A stretch of DNA of 64,000 nucleotides from Chondrilla cf. caribensis (GCA_964020155.1 OZ026561.1:2156547-2220546); one strand, 5' to 3'. Positions 1 to 26,018 are shown, counted from the first letter of the stretch. Made by a program: numbers and translations. The notes: generated by a model not told the origin, from the letters alone.

Positions 1-310
1 TGTATGTGGGTGGTTGGCAGCATGTGTGTCTTCGCTGATGGTATGTAGAGGGGATTTGGTACAACAGTGGGTAATCCATGGATCTATGGCCTTGTCGAAA
101 TAAGCCATGCGACTGTTAAAGTGCACAACATGCCCCTTGGCATGGGTATAGGTTGATGCTTGTGTGTGGGATGGTAAAACAGAACTGGGCGGGGCCTATT
201 CCTAGAGCCTTGTGTGTCATGCTAGCTATTTATGTTGTAAAGGGGGTGTGCCGTGTATGAGGTAGGGGGCATGTGCAGTGTTAGCCATGCATGCCGTATA
301 TGGATATGTA

Positions 311-445
311 CTGTTCGTCGTGTATGCCGTGCAACGATATGCTGTTCGCCGTGTGTGCACGCGTGTTAGCGAAAACCGCTTTTGGCCGTGTATGCCATAC
401 ATCGATTAGCTGTTCGCCGTGTATGCATGCGTGTTAAGCAAAAAT
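311..445. repeat. Imperfect tandem repeat in upstream region
   Basis: A motif close to CTGTTCGCCGTGTATG recurs at about 311, 342 and 410. The second and third units also share the following GCGTGTTA-GCAAAA stretch. It looks like a degenerate minisatellite. No gene is recognised in 1-430. Confidence 0.6.
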
Positions 446-599
446 GTTGTTGGATGTATGAAAATGTATGCCGTCGGCGAGGCGGGTTGGTCGTCCGTTC
501 GGGGCACCGTCAGCTAGGGCAGGTCCGGGTGTAGGGAGTGTGAGAGTACACCAGGACAAACCTTGAGAGGGCTGGGGGTAGGTGTCGTTTAGAGATGAC

Positions 600-1294
600 T
601 CCTCTGCCATAATCGGGGAACACAATCGACTACGAGAGACGTAATGGAGCGGGGAGGTTCGAAGCAGTAGCGAGTAGCGACAAAAAGGAAAAAATTGCGC
701 TGTGGAGCACTTCTCGTCCTTGCCAGAGCGGATTCACACGTGGCGGGTGACTGCGCATGCTCACTCATGACGTCACACGATGGCTTTGGCGGGCTGTATT
801 GTCGCGAGCAAGCTATCGATTACGACATTAACCTTATTCAAGCTGAACTTAAATTACATGGTATAAAAATCACCTACACCTTGGCTGCATGATATGTCCA
901 CTACATTGTGCAAACTGCAGTATTAGTAGGAATTTTTCTACTTGCCAGGCTTGTGACACTGTCTACAGGCCTTTATGAGTGCTTTTTTCATGAATGACTG
1001 TTTTATGGACCAGAGCAGACATACTGATAAGTGTTTGTCTGAATTGTCTAGTACAATGGAACTGCTGGCCCTGCTCCATCATAACCGCATGGCTAGTTCG
1101 TGTAATGTACAGAGAATTCTAGCTCATTTATCTGTCAAACATTTTTATTCACAGCTATTTCACAATTCCTACTATTATACGAGGCGTTTAAAAAGAAAGA
1201 CGGTCGTAGCAGGCCAGACTGGTACAGAGCAGGGCGGTAATAATCAATGACGTCATCTCTTACTGAGGAGGGCGGTAACATTCGTACGTACACG
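600..1294 (+). promoter_or_regulatory. Putative promoter/5' region of the syntrophin-like gene
   Basis: This stretch has less AT than the rest of the window. It carries two perfect palindromic TGACGTCA sites (CREB/ATF-type) at 768-775 and 1248-1255, the second only 39 bases before the chosen ATG at 1295. An NRF-1-like TGCGCATGC lies at 752-760. No TATA box is evident. Several short ORFs cross the region, but none has convincing family signal. Site assignment rests on known consensus sequences; activity is inferred. Confidence 0.4.
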
Positions 1295-14601
<13,307 letters not shown>

Positions 14602-16984
14602 TTGATAGCTCGATTTGACATTTACTATTGTAACATTTTTGGGGTACATATCGTCACATATTATACATACGTAATATTATGCTTTTGTATGACACATTCT
14701 GTATGTCTTATAATTATGTATCATCCGGGCAGATGTGTACATATATAAAATATCAGATATATCCAGAACAACCACCGAGCATGCTCAATGTCATGAATAG
14801 TAAATTAAACCAATATTCACATGGCATGTAACTTCCTTATAGCTTTACGTATAAGATCCGAGTGTTGCACTTGTTCACTACCTTCGCACCAGCCTATATA
14901 CTGTGTGTTGGAAATATATAGTATAATAAGAGTGGCATACTAGATAAAAGAGATGTATATACATCATATACAGTTGTCTGGCCCCCTCTTGCCCATGTAT
15001 ATTATAAATTATGCGTGTGAATGACATTTGAAGTGGAAGATAAAATGGAGTCATTATCACGTGTACATGTACATATAGCGCACCTGATTGTACAGTGTGT
15101 GCATGTGTTTAATTTACATAAATTATAATAATATTATACTATATTAGCTACATACATGTGAGCTCAAGGTAGGTAGGAGGTACATTCACATGCTCCAACT
15201 ACCTATGGGGGATATAAAGGAGGTTCATTGGCAATACAATCCGATGTGTGTACATAATTATTTGAACTTTTGTCTCCAGTGTCTCCAATATACATAGCAT
15301 GTATGACATTGTGTGTGCTTATAATATTTAATATACACTGCTGCATTTTTGCCATAGCCACCCACTTGTATTTTATCATTACAGTGAAACCCCTCCAAAC
15401 CAGACCCTCAGGACCTGGAAGTGTCCAGGGTTTTTATGTAAAAATGTACACGGTAGTCCATTTTACTATAATACATTTTTATAATAATACATACATCTAG
15501 TTTGCATGTGCACCTCATGATTATGATTAATATTAGATGTTATATAAATGAAGCTACCAGAAATGAAAGTACACATCTAGGCACAATAGGCATTATAGCA
15601 CCTAGTGTAGTGAGAGGAGCATACTGGACAGAAGAAAGAGCCTAGGCATGCCCCTCTTGCCTATGCATGTGCATGAATGACATTTGAACTACAAGACAAG
15701 AAGGTGCTATTATCACTGTATCACACCTAATGTTTGCATGACAACTATTCTGTACATGCGGGGGAAGGGGAGGTGCATACATTCACACCTACCAACTATG
15801 GGATGGAGGCTCAATAGTTGTGAGTACATATTTGAGCTTCCTTCTCAGCCTAATAGAGGTCACGCTCCACTTATGTCCAGAGTGGCAAAGGCCAGTCTCA
15901 TATACTAAAATTAGGTTAGTCGCGATGTTCATGACCAAATGGTGGATTTTCACTGATGTCACTTTAGCAGAATGTGGGAGAAGGAGGACTTTAGCTTGCG
16001 ATATCAGTTGACATCAACTTGTAGATGCTGCTACGAAGGCTAGTAGCACAAGAGACTGTGCGAGCATGAAGGTGTTTAAAATGAAGTATCACTCATGAGC
16101 ATTGAGAAGGTTCCATGCATCCTATGCAGACAGTGTGTGGCTGATAACAATTAATATATCACATGCATACTGTATTTACTATGGTGGCGAAAATTTGTCT
16201 GCATCCCATGCGTGTATACTTTTGAACTGTAAGACAAGAATACAGTAATATCACTGTAGTACACATGGTGTGTACATAACTACTCCGCACATGTAGCAGG
16301 TACTTCCATTCACACCTTCCTACAGGATGATGAGGTCATTCAATAGTGTAGGTATGTACTGAGTCTACGCTGTTCATACTAATGAACACCTGACTATTAT
16401 TGCTAATGTGCTGCATGCTTATACACTGCTTTCCTGATTTTGGAAATCTCCTACGTTGGGTATGTGTGTTTCTTGCTTTCACCCCCCCATATCATTTCTG
16501 AAATACTTTCGAGAAATTTGAGACTGATTTCACCATCCAGTATACATTTCAATACCATTCTAACATGCTCTTCCTCACTGGTTATTCCAAAAATGTTACA
16601 CTTGCTGCCACTCAATGTGGCTGTACATATCAACCCAACGTGTCATCAGGAGTATTGCATCACTAATGTTACAGTGGTTTAATGGCTACCGTCAAGTATT
16701 CATCCTGCGTAATTTCCTGGACCCATTTATTGTTAAATTATGGCCTAATACAGTAAACTGACGATCATTTCAAAAACTCTTCCTGCACTAACCTTAATTC
16801 CAGTCACGCCATAGTTACAGGCATATATATACGTACCTGCATACCCGAAATTAATGTGCATGATATGGCTGCCGAGTTACACCTCCGCGCTACGTAATGC
16901 TACCTATAATATTCATCGTAATAAGCTGGTGAGTTGACGTCCCGCAGCCAGCGAGGGATCGCAGATCTAGGCCTATACGACAGG
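14602..16984. other. Intergenic region with triplicated segment
   Basis: Between the syntrophin-like stop and the kinase ATG no intact gene was found. Related stretches recur three times (about 14940-15250, 15640-15835, 16190-16350). Each contains a CCCCTCTTGCC- or GCATCCCATGC-like start, GAATGACATTTGAA-CTACAAGACAAG-like sequence, a TATCACTGTA-like block, then an ACATTCACACC-CTACCAACTATGG-like end. The repeats are strongly diverged. Confidence 0.55.
15835..16110 (+). pseudogene. Relic copies of syntrophin exons 21 and 23
   Basis: 15850-15905 matches exon 21 (10163-10231), sharing CATTTATGTCCAGAGTGGCAAAGGCCA-like sequence cut here to its core GTCCAGAGTGGCAAAGGCC. 15995-16080 matches the end of exon 23 and its downstream intron, sharing TTGACATCAACTTG, GATGCTGCTAC-AAGG and GAAGGTGTTTAAA-like words. 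Exon 22 is missing between them and the frames are broken. It is a decayed partial duplicate lying 3' of the parent gene. Confidence 0.6.
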
Positions 16985-19900
16985 ATGGCTGTGGCGATCT
17001 CCCGAATGAGCAGGAAAGAGAAGCTCTTACTAGAATTATATAAGCCAAAACCTCCCAGTTTAGTCATCGGTAAGGAGATCGATCGAGGAGCTTACGGCGT
17101 TGTACTGGAAGGAACGTTTGAGGGTCGTCGCGTAGCGATCAAGAAGGTACACAAGATCTTAACGGATACAGCCGTCACTGACGAAGAGGTAGAAAGACTA
17201 ATACGAGACTTCAAGAAGGAGACCGATATGTTGAAGTCTATTCGACATCCCCACGTTGTGCAAGCATTAGGGGCCTTTTATGATCCAAAAACACGGGAGC
17301 CGATTCTTGTAATGGAAAAGATGGCTAAAAACCTTAGAAAATATTTGGAAGAAAACAAAGGTTTAAAGGAACTAAAACAGATCCATATTTGCCTGCAGAT
17401 TGCTCTAGGAGTGCAGTTTCTCCATCATTTGACTCCACCGCTTGCCCACAGAGATCTCACCGATAAGAGTGTCTTGATAGCAGATGATGGTACAGTGAAA
17501 ATAGGAGACCTTGGACAGTCCAAGTACAAGGACCTAAAGGATGTTTATTTTGGTACTGAAGTACCAGGCGCTTTCTTTTTCATGGCACCAGAAACAGCTA
17601 AGCCTTCAGGAAGTGATAAAGCACAATATACAGAAAGTGTGGACATCTTCTCCCTCGGTGTCCTTGCACTGGAGATAGCCACTCAATCCTACCCTACTCC
17701 TTCTCTTCATGGATTCGGCGTCCTCCCAGAAGTGAAACGAAGAGAAAGTGATCTTAAGAAAATGGGTGATGGTCACCCATTGAAGCCACTAGTTCTGAAA
17801 TGTCTGGAGAACGACTACCAGAAAAGACCAGTTATTACCCAGATTGTTGACAATTTGGTGGTCTTAATTGTTGAAGATTATACGGTAAATCAATACAAGT
17901 GATTATGTCTTTAAAATATGATTGATTTTACAGACTATAGAAAAAAATATTGACACAGTTACCCTATATGTGACATATTCTATAGGCTTGATGTACTGTA
18001 ACAATTCTTTGTCAACTTACTCGTATGCATGATGTACAACTGCATGCACTTTTACTTATAGCCCTTTATGTCATATCTATCCATGACTGGTTTAATTTGA
18101 CGATATGTATTGTGTGATGTTTGTTAGGGGAATACAGAACTATCAGCCAAATTGGTTGAAGCAGAGGAAGGCAGAAGAAAATTAAGGGTATGTGTATATA
18201 AAATGGTGGCATAATGTACATACAAATATGCAGAGTGTTAGGTTTACCTGGGATATCATGTACATAAATGTGTGCAATGATGTGCACAGTCAGTCGTATT
18301 GTATTAAAAACAACCTATAGTTCAGCTAGCTATAGGTACCTATGCCTTACACCCTTGTTGAATGAAGGTGACTCAGAGGCCGGCCATTTAAATATCATAA
18401 CCAACATTTTTTATCACTATTGTACGGAAGCATTGTATGTGTAGTTCAATACATTAAAATTGATAGTCATGATAGTTTTCTTCATCTACGTACCTCAGGG
18501 ATGCAAATACATACGCATCTATTCTCGTGCATATGGTGGAGGTTCGTGTATGTTTTGTAACTGAAGACAAACAAAATTGTAGTTGAAAACTATAACAGTA
18601 TTTTTGTTTTCTATATACAAAACTTACAACTCAAATCCTTAAGTTTTCTCTTTCTATTCTACCAAAATTGATAGAACGAAAACACTGAGCTTAAGAATGA
18701 AGTTACTGGATTAAAAGTGAATATGGATGTAGATAGAGAAGAACGTGAAGATCTGAGAAAACAGCTGCAGGTGAAAATATACTACAAACGTCTGTCTACA
18801 AATTTGTACATAATTACATGACATTGTTGTTTTATACAGAATGTTTCAGCCGAAAGGGACAGACTAAAAGTTAGTGATTTCAATTAGTATTCATGACTTG
18901 ATGTCCTAAAAAATCTGACAATTCCATACACTAAGTATTTGTAATGTGTATGTACATTAGAGATATTCAAAAAGTTTGCAACAGAGTGTAGATGGTTTTG
19001 AAGACATCATAATGGATAAAGAACGTCAGAACTTACAACTGAAGGAACAGATAACTGACTTACAAAGGGACCTGGTGAGTCTGGTGACGATTTTCACTGT
19101 TAAATGCCAAGAAATCCTCATCTATGTAGTATACCAGCTGTATATGTACTACATTTTGTGAGTGCTGCCAGAAGGGTGTACCAGGTATATTATATTTTCT
19201 CTTGGTAGTTTCCAATTTGTAGTGCTAATAATTTTTAAGCAATATGAAGTGCATGTTCAGTTATTGATGCATGTGATCTGTAAGTTGACAACATTTTGTA
19301 ACTAAAATTGTGTTGTTGTCAATTCTAAATTGAAAAAGTTACAACTCAGAAATATCTGACTGTTATGTACAATAGCTATTGATAACTAGATCTTTAGCAT
19401 CTTTCTATTGGTCACTCATGCATAATATTAATGTTCCTTTATTTTAGATACAGCTGCAACTGTTTCTAAATGTGACAGGATCTGAGAAAAAGGGTAATAT
19501 CGCGCTAACAATCGATTCTGAGTTAACCATACCAAGTTGAAACACGTATACTAATCTACAGAATGCCGCTTGAAATTTCCATATAGCTAATTCGGTTCTG
19601 AAGATACATGCAAAAGTATGTTACGGTAAACAAAACCACGTTTCTGAGAAATGGCGATTATAGGCTTACTTCCAAACATTCCATATTATCTCTGTATAAT
19701 TTGTGACATCATCTGGGCTGTATTATTTCATTATTACTTATCCGTTAAATGAGAAAGTAAAGTATTCGAAATTCAGTCATGCTTATCGGCTAGCTATCTT
19801 TAGGTCATTACAATAGAGTAAATCTAACAATAACGTTATTTTTCTTTGGCGCTTACATGGCGGTAACTGCGCGCATAACTGCTTATCGAATGAAATGGTG

Positions 19901-20644
19901 TATTCTCAATAAACAGTAAATCAGCCATAGGTCCATAACACAAGTCCGAATGGTCTCCGCGCTTTCAGGGAACATTCTACTAAACGTTTAGATTGGATTC
20001 ATCGCAGAAAAAAAATCAAAAAAATTACATGAAAACATGTTTTGACCCGTATCTCTGTTTACAAAACAACGTGATATTCCCCCTTTTCTCAGATCCTACC
20101 ACAAATATTTATTTTGTCTAACCACACTTATTCAAGTGTGTGAACATAAATAGCAAATGTGTTTGATGGAGTAAAATGTTTATTCAAATCATAACATTTG
20201 AGTGAAGTTTGGATATTAAGTGAAACTTTTGTATGTACGTGTTCTAGTTTTTACTGGACTACTGTAGCTTGTCACTGTTTTAATATACTTTGCACTAGTA
20301 AATCTTTTGTCTAACACACACAGGAGTCTCACCAGACAACAGTGGATCAAAAGGAAGTCCAAATTAAACAGCGTGAAGTAAGTGAATTCTCAAAATAATT
20401 TTATTAATTCTGTAATATATTTATAAAGTATTTCTCGGTGTTCTCTCCAAAAAAGAGCACATCACAATCACATCATGTACCATGGCACCCAATTTATATT
20501 ATTATAATACCTTAATTATTCCATCTTTCATGAAGATGTAGTATGATATATGCCTTCAAGAGATAACTGAAACATTTTATTGCCCTCCAGAGAGAACAAG
20601 TTACGAATACTATTATTATATTGCTTGAATGTCCTACATTTATC

Positions 20645-20677
<33 letters not shown>

Positions 20678-23600
20678 GGAATTTATAAGGCAACTAGAGT
20701 CACAGGGCTGTGAAATGATGGAAGAAATCAATAAATTGGAGGCAGAAAATAATCTCCTTAAGTTCAATGCAGTGAGTTGTGTTTTGTGAGTGAAGATGGT
20801 GATGTGAGAGCCATCTATACTAGTATATATACCATGTGAAAAATTAAGTTGAACTATTGGTTAAGAAAGGTTCATTTGGAATTACAGACAATTACTTTTA
20901 TAGCCTGACCCCATAGGTCACAATCAGCACTTATAGGAAATAGCTATAATTGAAATATATTTAATATAATTCATGTACCATGGCACCCAATTTATATTAT
21001 ACCTTAATTATTCTTTCTTGAAGGTGTATATAGTGTGATATATGCCTTCAAGAGATAACTGTAACATTTGACCACCCTCCAGAGCAAACAAGGAATACTA
21101 TTATATATATTGCTCGAATGTCCTACATTTATCTACAGTGAAACCTCTCTAATCTGACACTCAATGGGACCTGAGAATAATGTTGGATTAGGAGGTTGTT
21201 GTATTATGGAGTGCCTCTTACCATACTTATTACTTATGTATGGTGACTGTACCTCATAATAATGGTCGGATTAGAGAGAATATTGGATTATAGAGGTGTC
21301 GGATTAGTAAGGTTTCACTGTATTTCATATATTAGTAGCTATGACTGGATCTACTGTATGAATTGCTCATATGCCTATTCTCAAAAGGATAATTGTAATG
21401 TGATGCTGTATATTGTCCTTATGGCCATAATAATATTATAGTCACTATGACTGAAAAATGCACTGTTTTCTACAGATAACACAAATTGGTTCTAGTGGTG
21501 AATCACAGCCTCTACGTGCATTAGGTGAGACTGTGAGAGGCAGTTAGTGTAATTCACAATGTTGTGAGAAATTGCAATTGTAAACTCTGCTCTATTAACA
21601 CTACAGGCCATGAGGCTCAATTAGTTGCAAAATGCTGGATACCTTTTGGTATTCTGGTCCTCCATGTGCCAAAGAATGGGGGTACTTTCTCCTTGGAGCC
21701 ATCCATGCGAGAATACACTGATCTTGAGAACTACACTTTTCGTATTGAAATTCCTGAAAATTCCATCACAGATGATAGTTTAGAGGTTAGGTATGGCATC
21801 ATTTTTGATGGTCCTCTTCTACTTCCTGATGGCTATCAACTGGCCAGTCCTGTAGTCTATGTATACTTTGACCACTCCAAGGTCATTGGGCCAGTGACAA
21901 TGTATATTCCACACTGGATTGCAAGAGATGAGCATCTCCATGGAGACAGTGTTAATGTTTCCACTGTTGTTGCTCCACATGTCATGTCAGAAGGTTGTGA
22001 CATGTATGAGTTTGCACCCATGGACTTGAGAGATACTGCAGTGAATGTAGGGTATAGTGCAGTAAGGCTTACTGGGCACAACAGCTTGATAGGGCAAGCT
22101 ATGGGAAGAAGCCATGCTGTGACAAGCTACTATGCAAGTTTCTGGGAGATGACACATGGTAGTCAGTACACTCTGAGAGTAGTCATTGTGTATGGAATCC
22201 CAATATGGATTAAGGTGTGTGGACTATTATGTAAAGTTGTGATTATGTGGATTTCTTCACCACTGGGTTTTTATATACCAGGTACTTAAAAGGTATTTGC
22301 CCCCTAAAAATTGGAAGATGAGAGTAAATGAGGTCCCTCAGCCATTTCAGTTCAAATCTGATCGTATTGTGGGAGTTTTGGAAAGAACTTCTGGCTCTGG
22401 ATGGGAAGCAACAGTAACACCACCTGCTGTTTGTTGATTTGTATCTTGCAGTTGCTATAACATCATGCATGTATTGTATACTTTCATGGGTGAACTCTGT
22501 ATTTGTGGTGTACTTACAAATGTATCTTTGGGTGTAAAATGTGTATACAATAGTGGCTGGTTTGTTTTAATATGCAACAGTTGAATGTGATTTTCATTTA
22601 ACAATGTGTAGATCCTGCAATCATCAGTCCAATTTAAAGACTATCCTACAACCAAGAGTATGAAAGAAGCTGTAGAGGAAGACACTTATCCTCCATCTCT
22701 ACGTGTTGCTGTTATTCAGCATTACCCAGCCCATTGCTATACGGCAACTAAGCGAGCTAATTTAACTATATCAGAAACAGACCATGGTACCCTCATTTTC
22801 CCTGTGAACGTCCTGGAAGTGGAAGGACATCCCACAATAGGTAACTCAATATGCAACACTCATGTATTATAACAGTATTGCATGTACTTCTGGCATCCGG
22901 TCTATTTGTACATAACTTATAACATGCTCTTGTATGATGCATATAACATATTGGTTATTTGAAAGAATTTAAGTTCCCAGCCTTAAGTTAATGCATGTAA
23001 TCCCGAGACATAGTAATTTAATAAATAACACTTTATGTGTGTAAGTGTTATAATTAATTTTGTAGGCTCAGATTCAAGATACCCTTCAGTCACATCTCCA
23101 ACAGATTCACCTATGACCCCTGCACCAGCAAGTGGTGAGTCCTAGCGTTCAAGTATGCATTAAATATAATGTGTTTTTGACATTACATTTGCTGTCCGTA
23201 TACTGGGACATATTTGCATCTTAAACGTAGAGCGCGCTTTTATAAACCCGCAGCAAATGTGTACGTAACCTTGTCCTCGCGTGTTTCGAGGTGTCGGGGA
23301 TTCAACTATAAAAGGGGGGGGTGGTTGCACACCATGAAAACATTATTGAGCTCGAGTTTCAAACGGACACAAAGAAGCTTTCTTCTAAAAAGGCTTCTTC
23401 TCGTCCTAACAATAGCTGTTAACAAGCATTAACAATGATAAAAAGAAACAATGCACCTTTATACACTAAACAATTGATTTTGATCTTTTTTCTTCGCTTT
23501 CAGCTGTCACTGACATATTTACTGTTAATTAGCTTTGTATGTTTACAGTATTTTCCATTCACATCTTTAGATTTTTGTTGTGGTCAATTTATGGACAAGT

Positions 23601-23872
23601 TCAAGAAGCAATTTCTCAGTGTTGTAGCTGCAGATGAAATAGCAATGAGACTGAAAATAGACAACATTCTACCAGATAAAGTGTATCACAGGATTAACAA
23701 TGCAAATGAGGAGTCTGCCAGAGAAATACTCTTCATCCACTTCAGCCAACAAGGCACACCATCCACTATACGAACAATGTGTGATGTTATGATGGGTAAG
23801 ACAGGCTATCCTTCAATGAAAGCTCTGGGTGAAAAGATGAAACAGGACTCAGACCTTGCTCAGGTTATATGA
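16985..23872 (+). CDS. Protein kinase - coiled coil - ZU5/UPA-like - death-fold protein
   Basis: Predicted 916 aa in 13 exons: 16985-17884, 18128-18187, 18675-18770, 18840-18869, 18961-19074, 20324-20377, 20679-20771, 21476-21524, 21607-22214, 22282-22428, 22612-22840, 23066-23134, 23571-23872; phases all join. The kinase domain (about 27-300, TKL/RIPK-like) lies in the first exon: glycine loop GRGAYG-type DRGAYGVV, VAIKK lysine at 53, catalytic loop HRDLTDKS at 155-162, DLG at 175-177, APE at 201-203. The HRD aspartate is kept, but the usual HRDL(K)xxN asparagine is serine and DFG is DLG. Small exons encode a Glu/Lys/Gln-rich coiled coil (about 301-449). Residues about 465-790 resemble ZU5 plus UPA (Unc5/PIDD/ankyrin type), and 825-915 a CARD/death-fold helix bundle. 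Non-consensus donor GTTTGT after exon 10. ATG at 16985 is chosen because the only upstream in-frame start is a TTG. It probably acts as a cytoplasmic signalling kinase assembled through its tail. Confidence 0.83.
19478..20096. mobile_element. 619-bp foldback element, GGATCTGAGAAAAGGG family (copy 1)
   Basis: Begins GGATCTGAGAAAAAGGG and ends with the reverse complement CCCCTTTTCTCAGATCC. The interior, read on the minus strand, shares GATACGGGTCAAAACATG and TTAGTAGAATGTTC with the element at 24979-25620, so the two are one family in opposite orientation. It sits in a kinase intron, immediately after a splice-acceptor-like stretch. Confidence 0.75.
21135..21321. mobile_element. MITE with ACAGTGAAACCTC ends (copy 1)
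   Basis: 187 bases bounded by ACAGTGAAACCTCTCTAATC and its complement GTTTCACTGT. The interior matches the reverse complement of 26504-26683. It lies in the intron before the 49-base exon of the kinase gene. Confidence 0.75.
23135..23570. other. Last kinase intron with TATA-like insert
   Basis: Within this intron, 23225-23420 is GC-richer and contains TAGAGCGCGCTTTTATAAAC, closely similar to 53186-53205 (TAGAGCGCGCTTTTAAAAAC), and a TATAAAAGGGGGGG run at 23308. The shared 20-mer suggests a dispersed repeat. Confidence 0.5.
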
Positions 23873-24289
23873 ACTCTTATTCAACATGTACATACGTATG
23901 AATGTAGAATATACTATTTTATAAAATATTTATGACATTTTTTGTATGTGTAATTGTTACAGACCAACATTGAATGTTATATTATATGTACAATTATGTA
24001 AATAATTATTATGGTTTGCCTCGTTTGTAATATATATATGTGTTGAATATAATATTATTTTACACGTGGTTAAAGCTATAATATTCTAATTATTTTTATC
24101 TGATGCAATAACAAAATTATTACGTATATTTTATTATTATATTACTATATATAATATACACAATATTATTATGCCTATATACACATATCTTACAATTAAA
24201 TAAATGAAATATAATAATAATAATTACAATAATATTATAACCACAAAAACAAAAACATGCAAATATACAACATAATGGAGTTAGTCCAC

Positions 24290-24570
24290 CTTTGTACCAT
24301 ATGGCACGTGTCCCAAGGATGGACAAAGCATTGCCCCGCTGGATGGCGATAGAAAGTTGCTGTGTCAGGTAGAAGTGGGACTTCTCTTCATTGGTAACTG
24401 ACCTCATTCTGGATGCCAATTTGTGCAGGAAACATCTGGTCTCAGGGCCAAAGACTCCAGATGTCTCAACTGCAATGGGAGTGAACACATGAACAGCAGA
24501 AAGGGCCTCATAGTTCTTCCTCTTGCGGATTTCTGCAATTTCTGCAACCAAGCCAGCTTCTTTGACTGCT
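24290..24570 (-). mobile_element. C-terminal fragment of a reverse-transcriptase retroelement protein
   Basis: The minus frame contains FTPIAVETSGVFGPE, then FLHKLASRM and LSIAIQRGNALSILGT. This pattern is known from the C-terminus of metazoan RT-containing mobile elements (LINE-like; family uncertain). It runs into simple AT-rich sequence on the 3' side, so it is a truncated insert. It may belong to the same family as 43190-44530, which covers the upstream RT part. Confidence 0.6.
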
Positions 24571-24978
24571 ATATGGATATGCGATTATTATTATTTATTA
24601 TAGATATGTGTAGTTATACGTATAATATTATTATACATATAATTACGTATCAATGAATTAGATAATTATCTTAATTCTTATTACATATTATTGCATCATA
24701 ATTATTATTATAATATTATAATAATAATAATGATAATATATTATAAAAGGAATTCAATTAAATTATAATGATACCATGATCGATAATGAGGCATTCATAT
24801 TATTAGTACATAATAATTATATAATATTATACAGTATAATATATTATGGATAATATTATGCATGTTATATATATATACACCTTGCTATTAATATATTATT
24901 ATAATAAATAAAATTCTGCCTGTTATTATATTAATAAATTGAATGAATATATAATTCTGTATAATATTATATATATAT

Positions 24979-25620
24979 GTGAGCGGATCTGAGAAAAGGG
25001 ACATCTTTGGTTGTTTTCGTAAACCCTGATACGGGTCAAAACATGTTTTCGAGTAAATTTTATCGAATTCCCGTTTTTTCGATAAATATAATCTTAAGCT
25101 TTAGTAGAATGTTCTCTGCTAGCGTCGTGACTATACGATGTTGCGTTTTGAAGATATAGTTCATTTTGCACCTAGCGGAAATACGCCATTTTTCTAGACG
25201 GAGATATTCGCGCCTTGCCGCTGATAAGGCGCGCAACCGAATATTCGTTCGCAATGAAACAAAATGCTGCAAATAGAAGAAATTGTACAATATAGAATAT
25301 CGAACAACTCTTCTTGTCCCTAAAACCGCTTAAAGAAACGAAATACACATCGAGGACATGAAGCCGGCGCCATTTCTTACTTACATGACGTCATTCATTC
25401 ATAATTTACGGAGACCGTAATCGGCTACCGGAAGTAGTTCGTTCGCACGCACCAAAGCTTTTATGCATGGCAATAAAACTCAGTATATCTCGTGAACGGA
25501 ATGCGCTATCGCAATTCCGAAAACGGCATCGTAATGCTCTGTGATGGAGCATTCGAATGATGTGAAAAAACGCAAATACACGAAAGTGTATAAGATGTCC
25601 CTTTTCTCAGATCCGCTCAC
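24979..25620. mobile_element. 642-bp foldback element, GGATCTGAGAAAAGGG family (copy 2)
   Basis: The ends GTGAGCGGATCTGAGAAAAG and CTTTTCTCAGATCCGCTCAC are perfect inverted repeats over about 28 bases, flanked on both sides by TATATA sequence as expected for insertion into an AT tract. No transposase is visible. The interior contains a TGACGTCA palindrome at about 25386 and GC-richer sequence unlike its surroundings. Confidence 0.8.
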
Positions 25621-26015
25621 ATATATATATATAATAATATTATATTATAGCTAGTTCTTATTATTACTATAATTATCAATATAAATAAACTGAAATACTA
25701 AAAATGTATAATAAGTATGTGTACTATATGTGTATGATATTATAAAAATCTGGCCACAAAGAAAGTAATCTAATATCCCTGACAAAAGTCGATAGGAACA
25801 ATACACGCATGTATTGCAATTGCAACTGTACACACTATAGAAAACCATATAATATTATTCTAATGATTGCAACAGTAGACCATGTATGCAAAGTTCCAGT
25901 AAGGCTACAACATATTCTTCATGATTATTGTTAGGAGCAACATCTACAGCACTATCACCATCCTACATAAGAAAAATGAGAGAAAGTCATGACTACTATT
26001 AAAATTTACTATGAA

Positions 26016-26018
<3 letters not shown>

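Noticed and set aside
434..625. 63-codon minus-strand ORF in the GC-richer upstream region
   Set aside because: Proline-rich composition but no domain, no clear splice sites and no supporting neighbour exons. It could be a divergent first exon but cannot be supported.
853..977. In-frame Cys-rich stretch (CPLHCANC, CQAC)
   Set aside because: No start codon and no upstream exon recognised. It could be the last exon of a gene outside the window, but the evidence is too thin.
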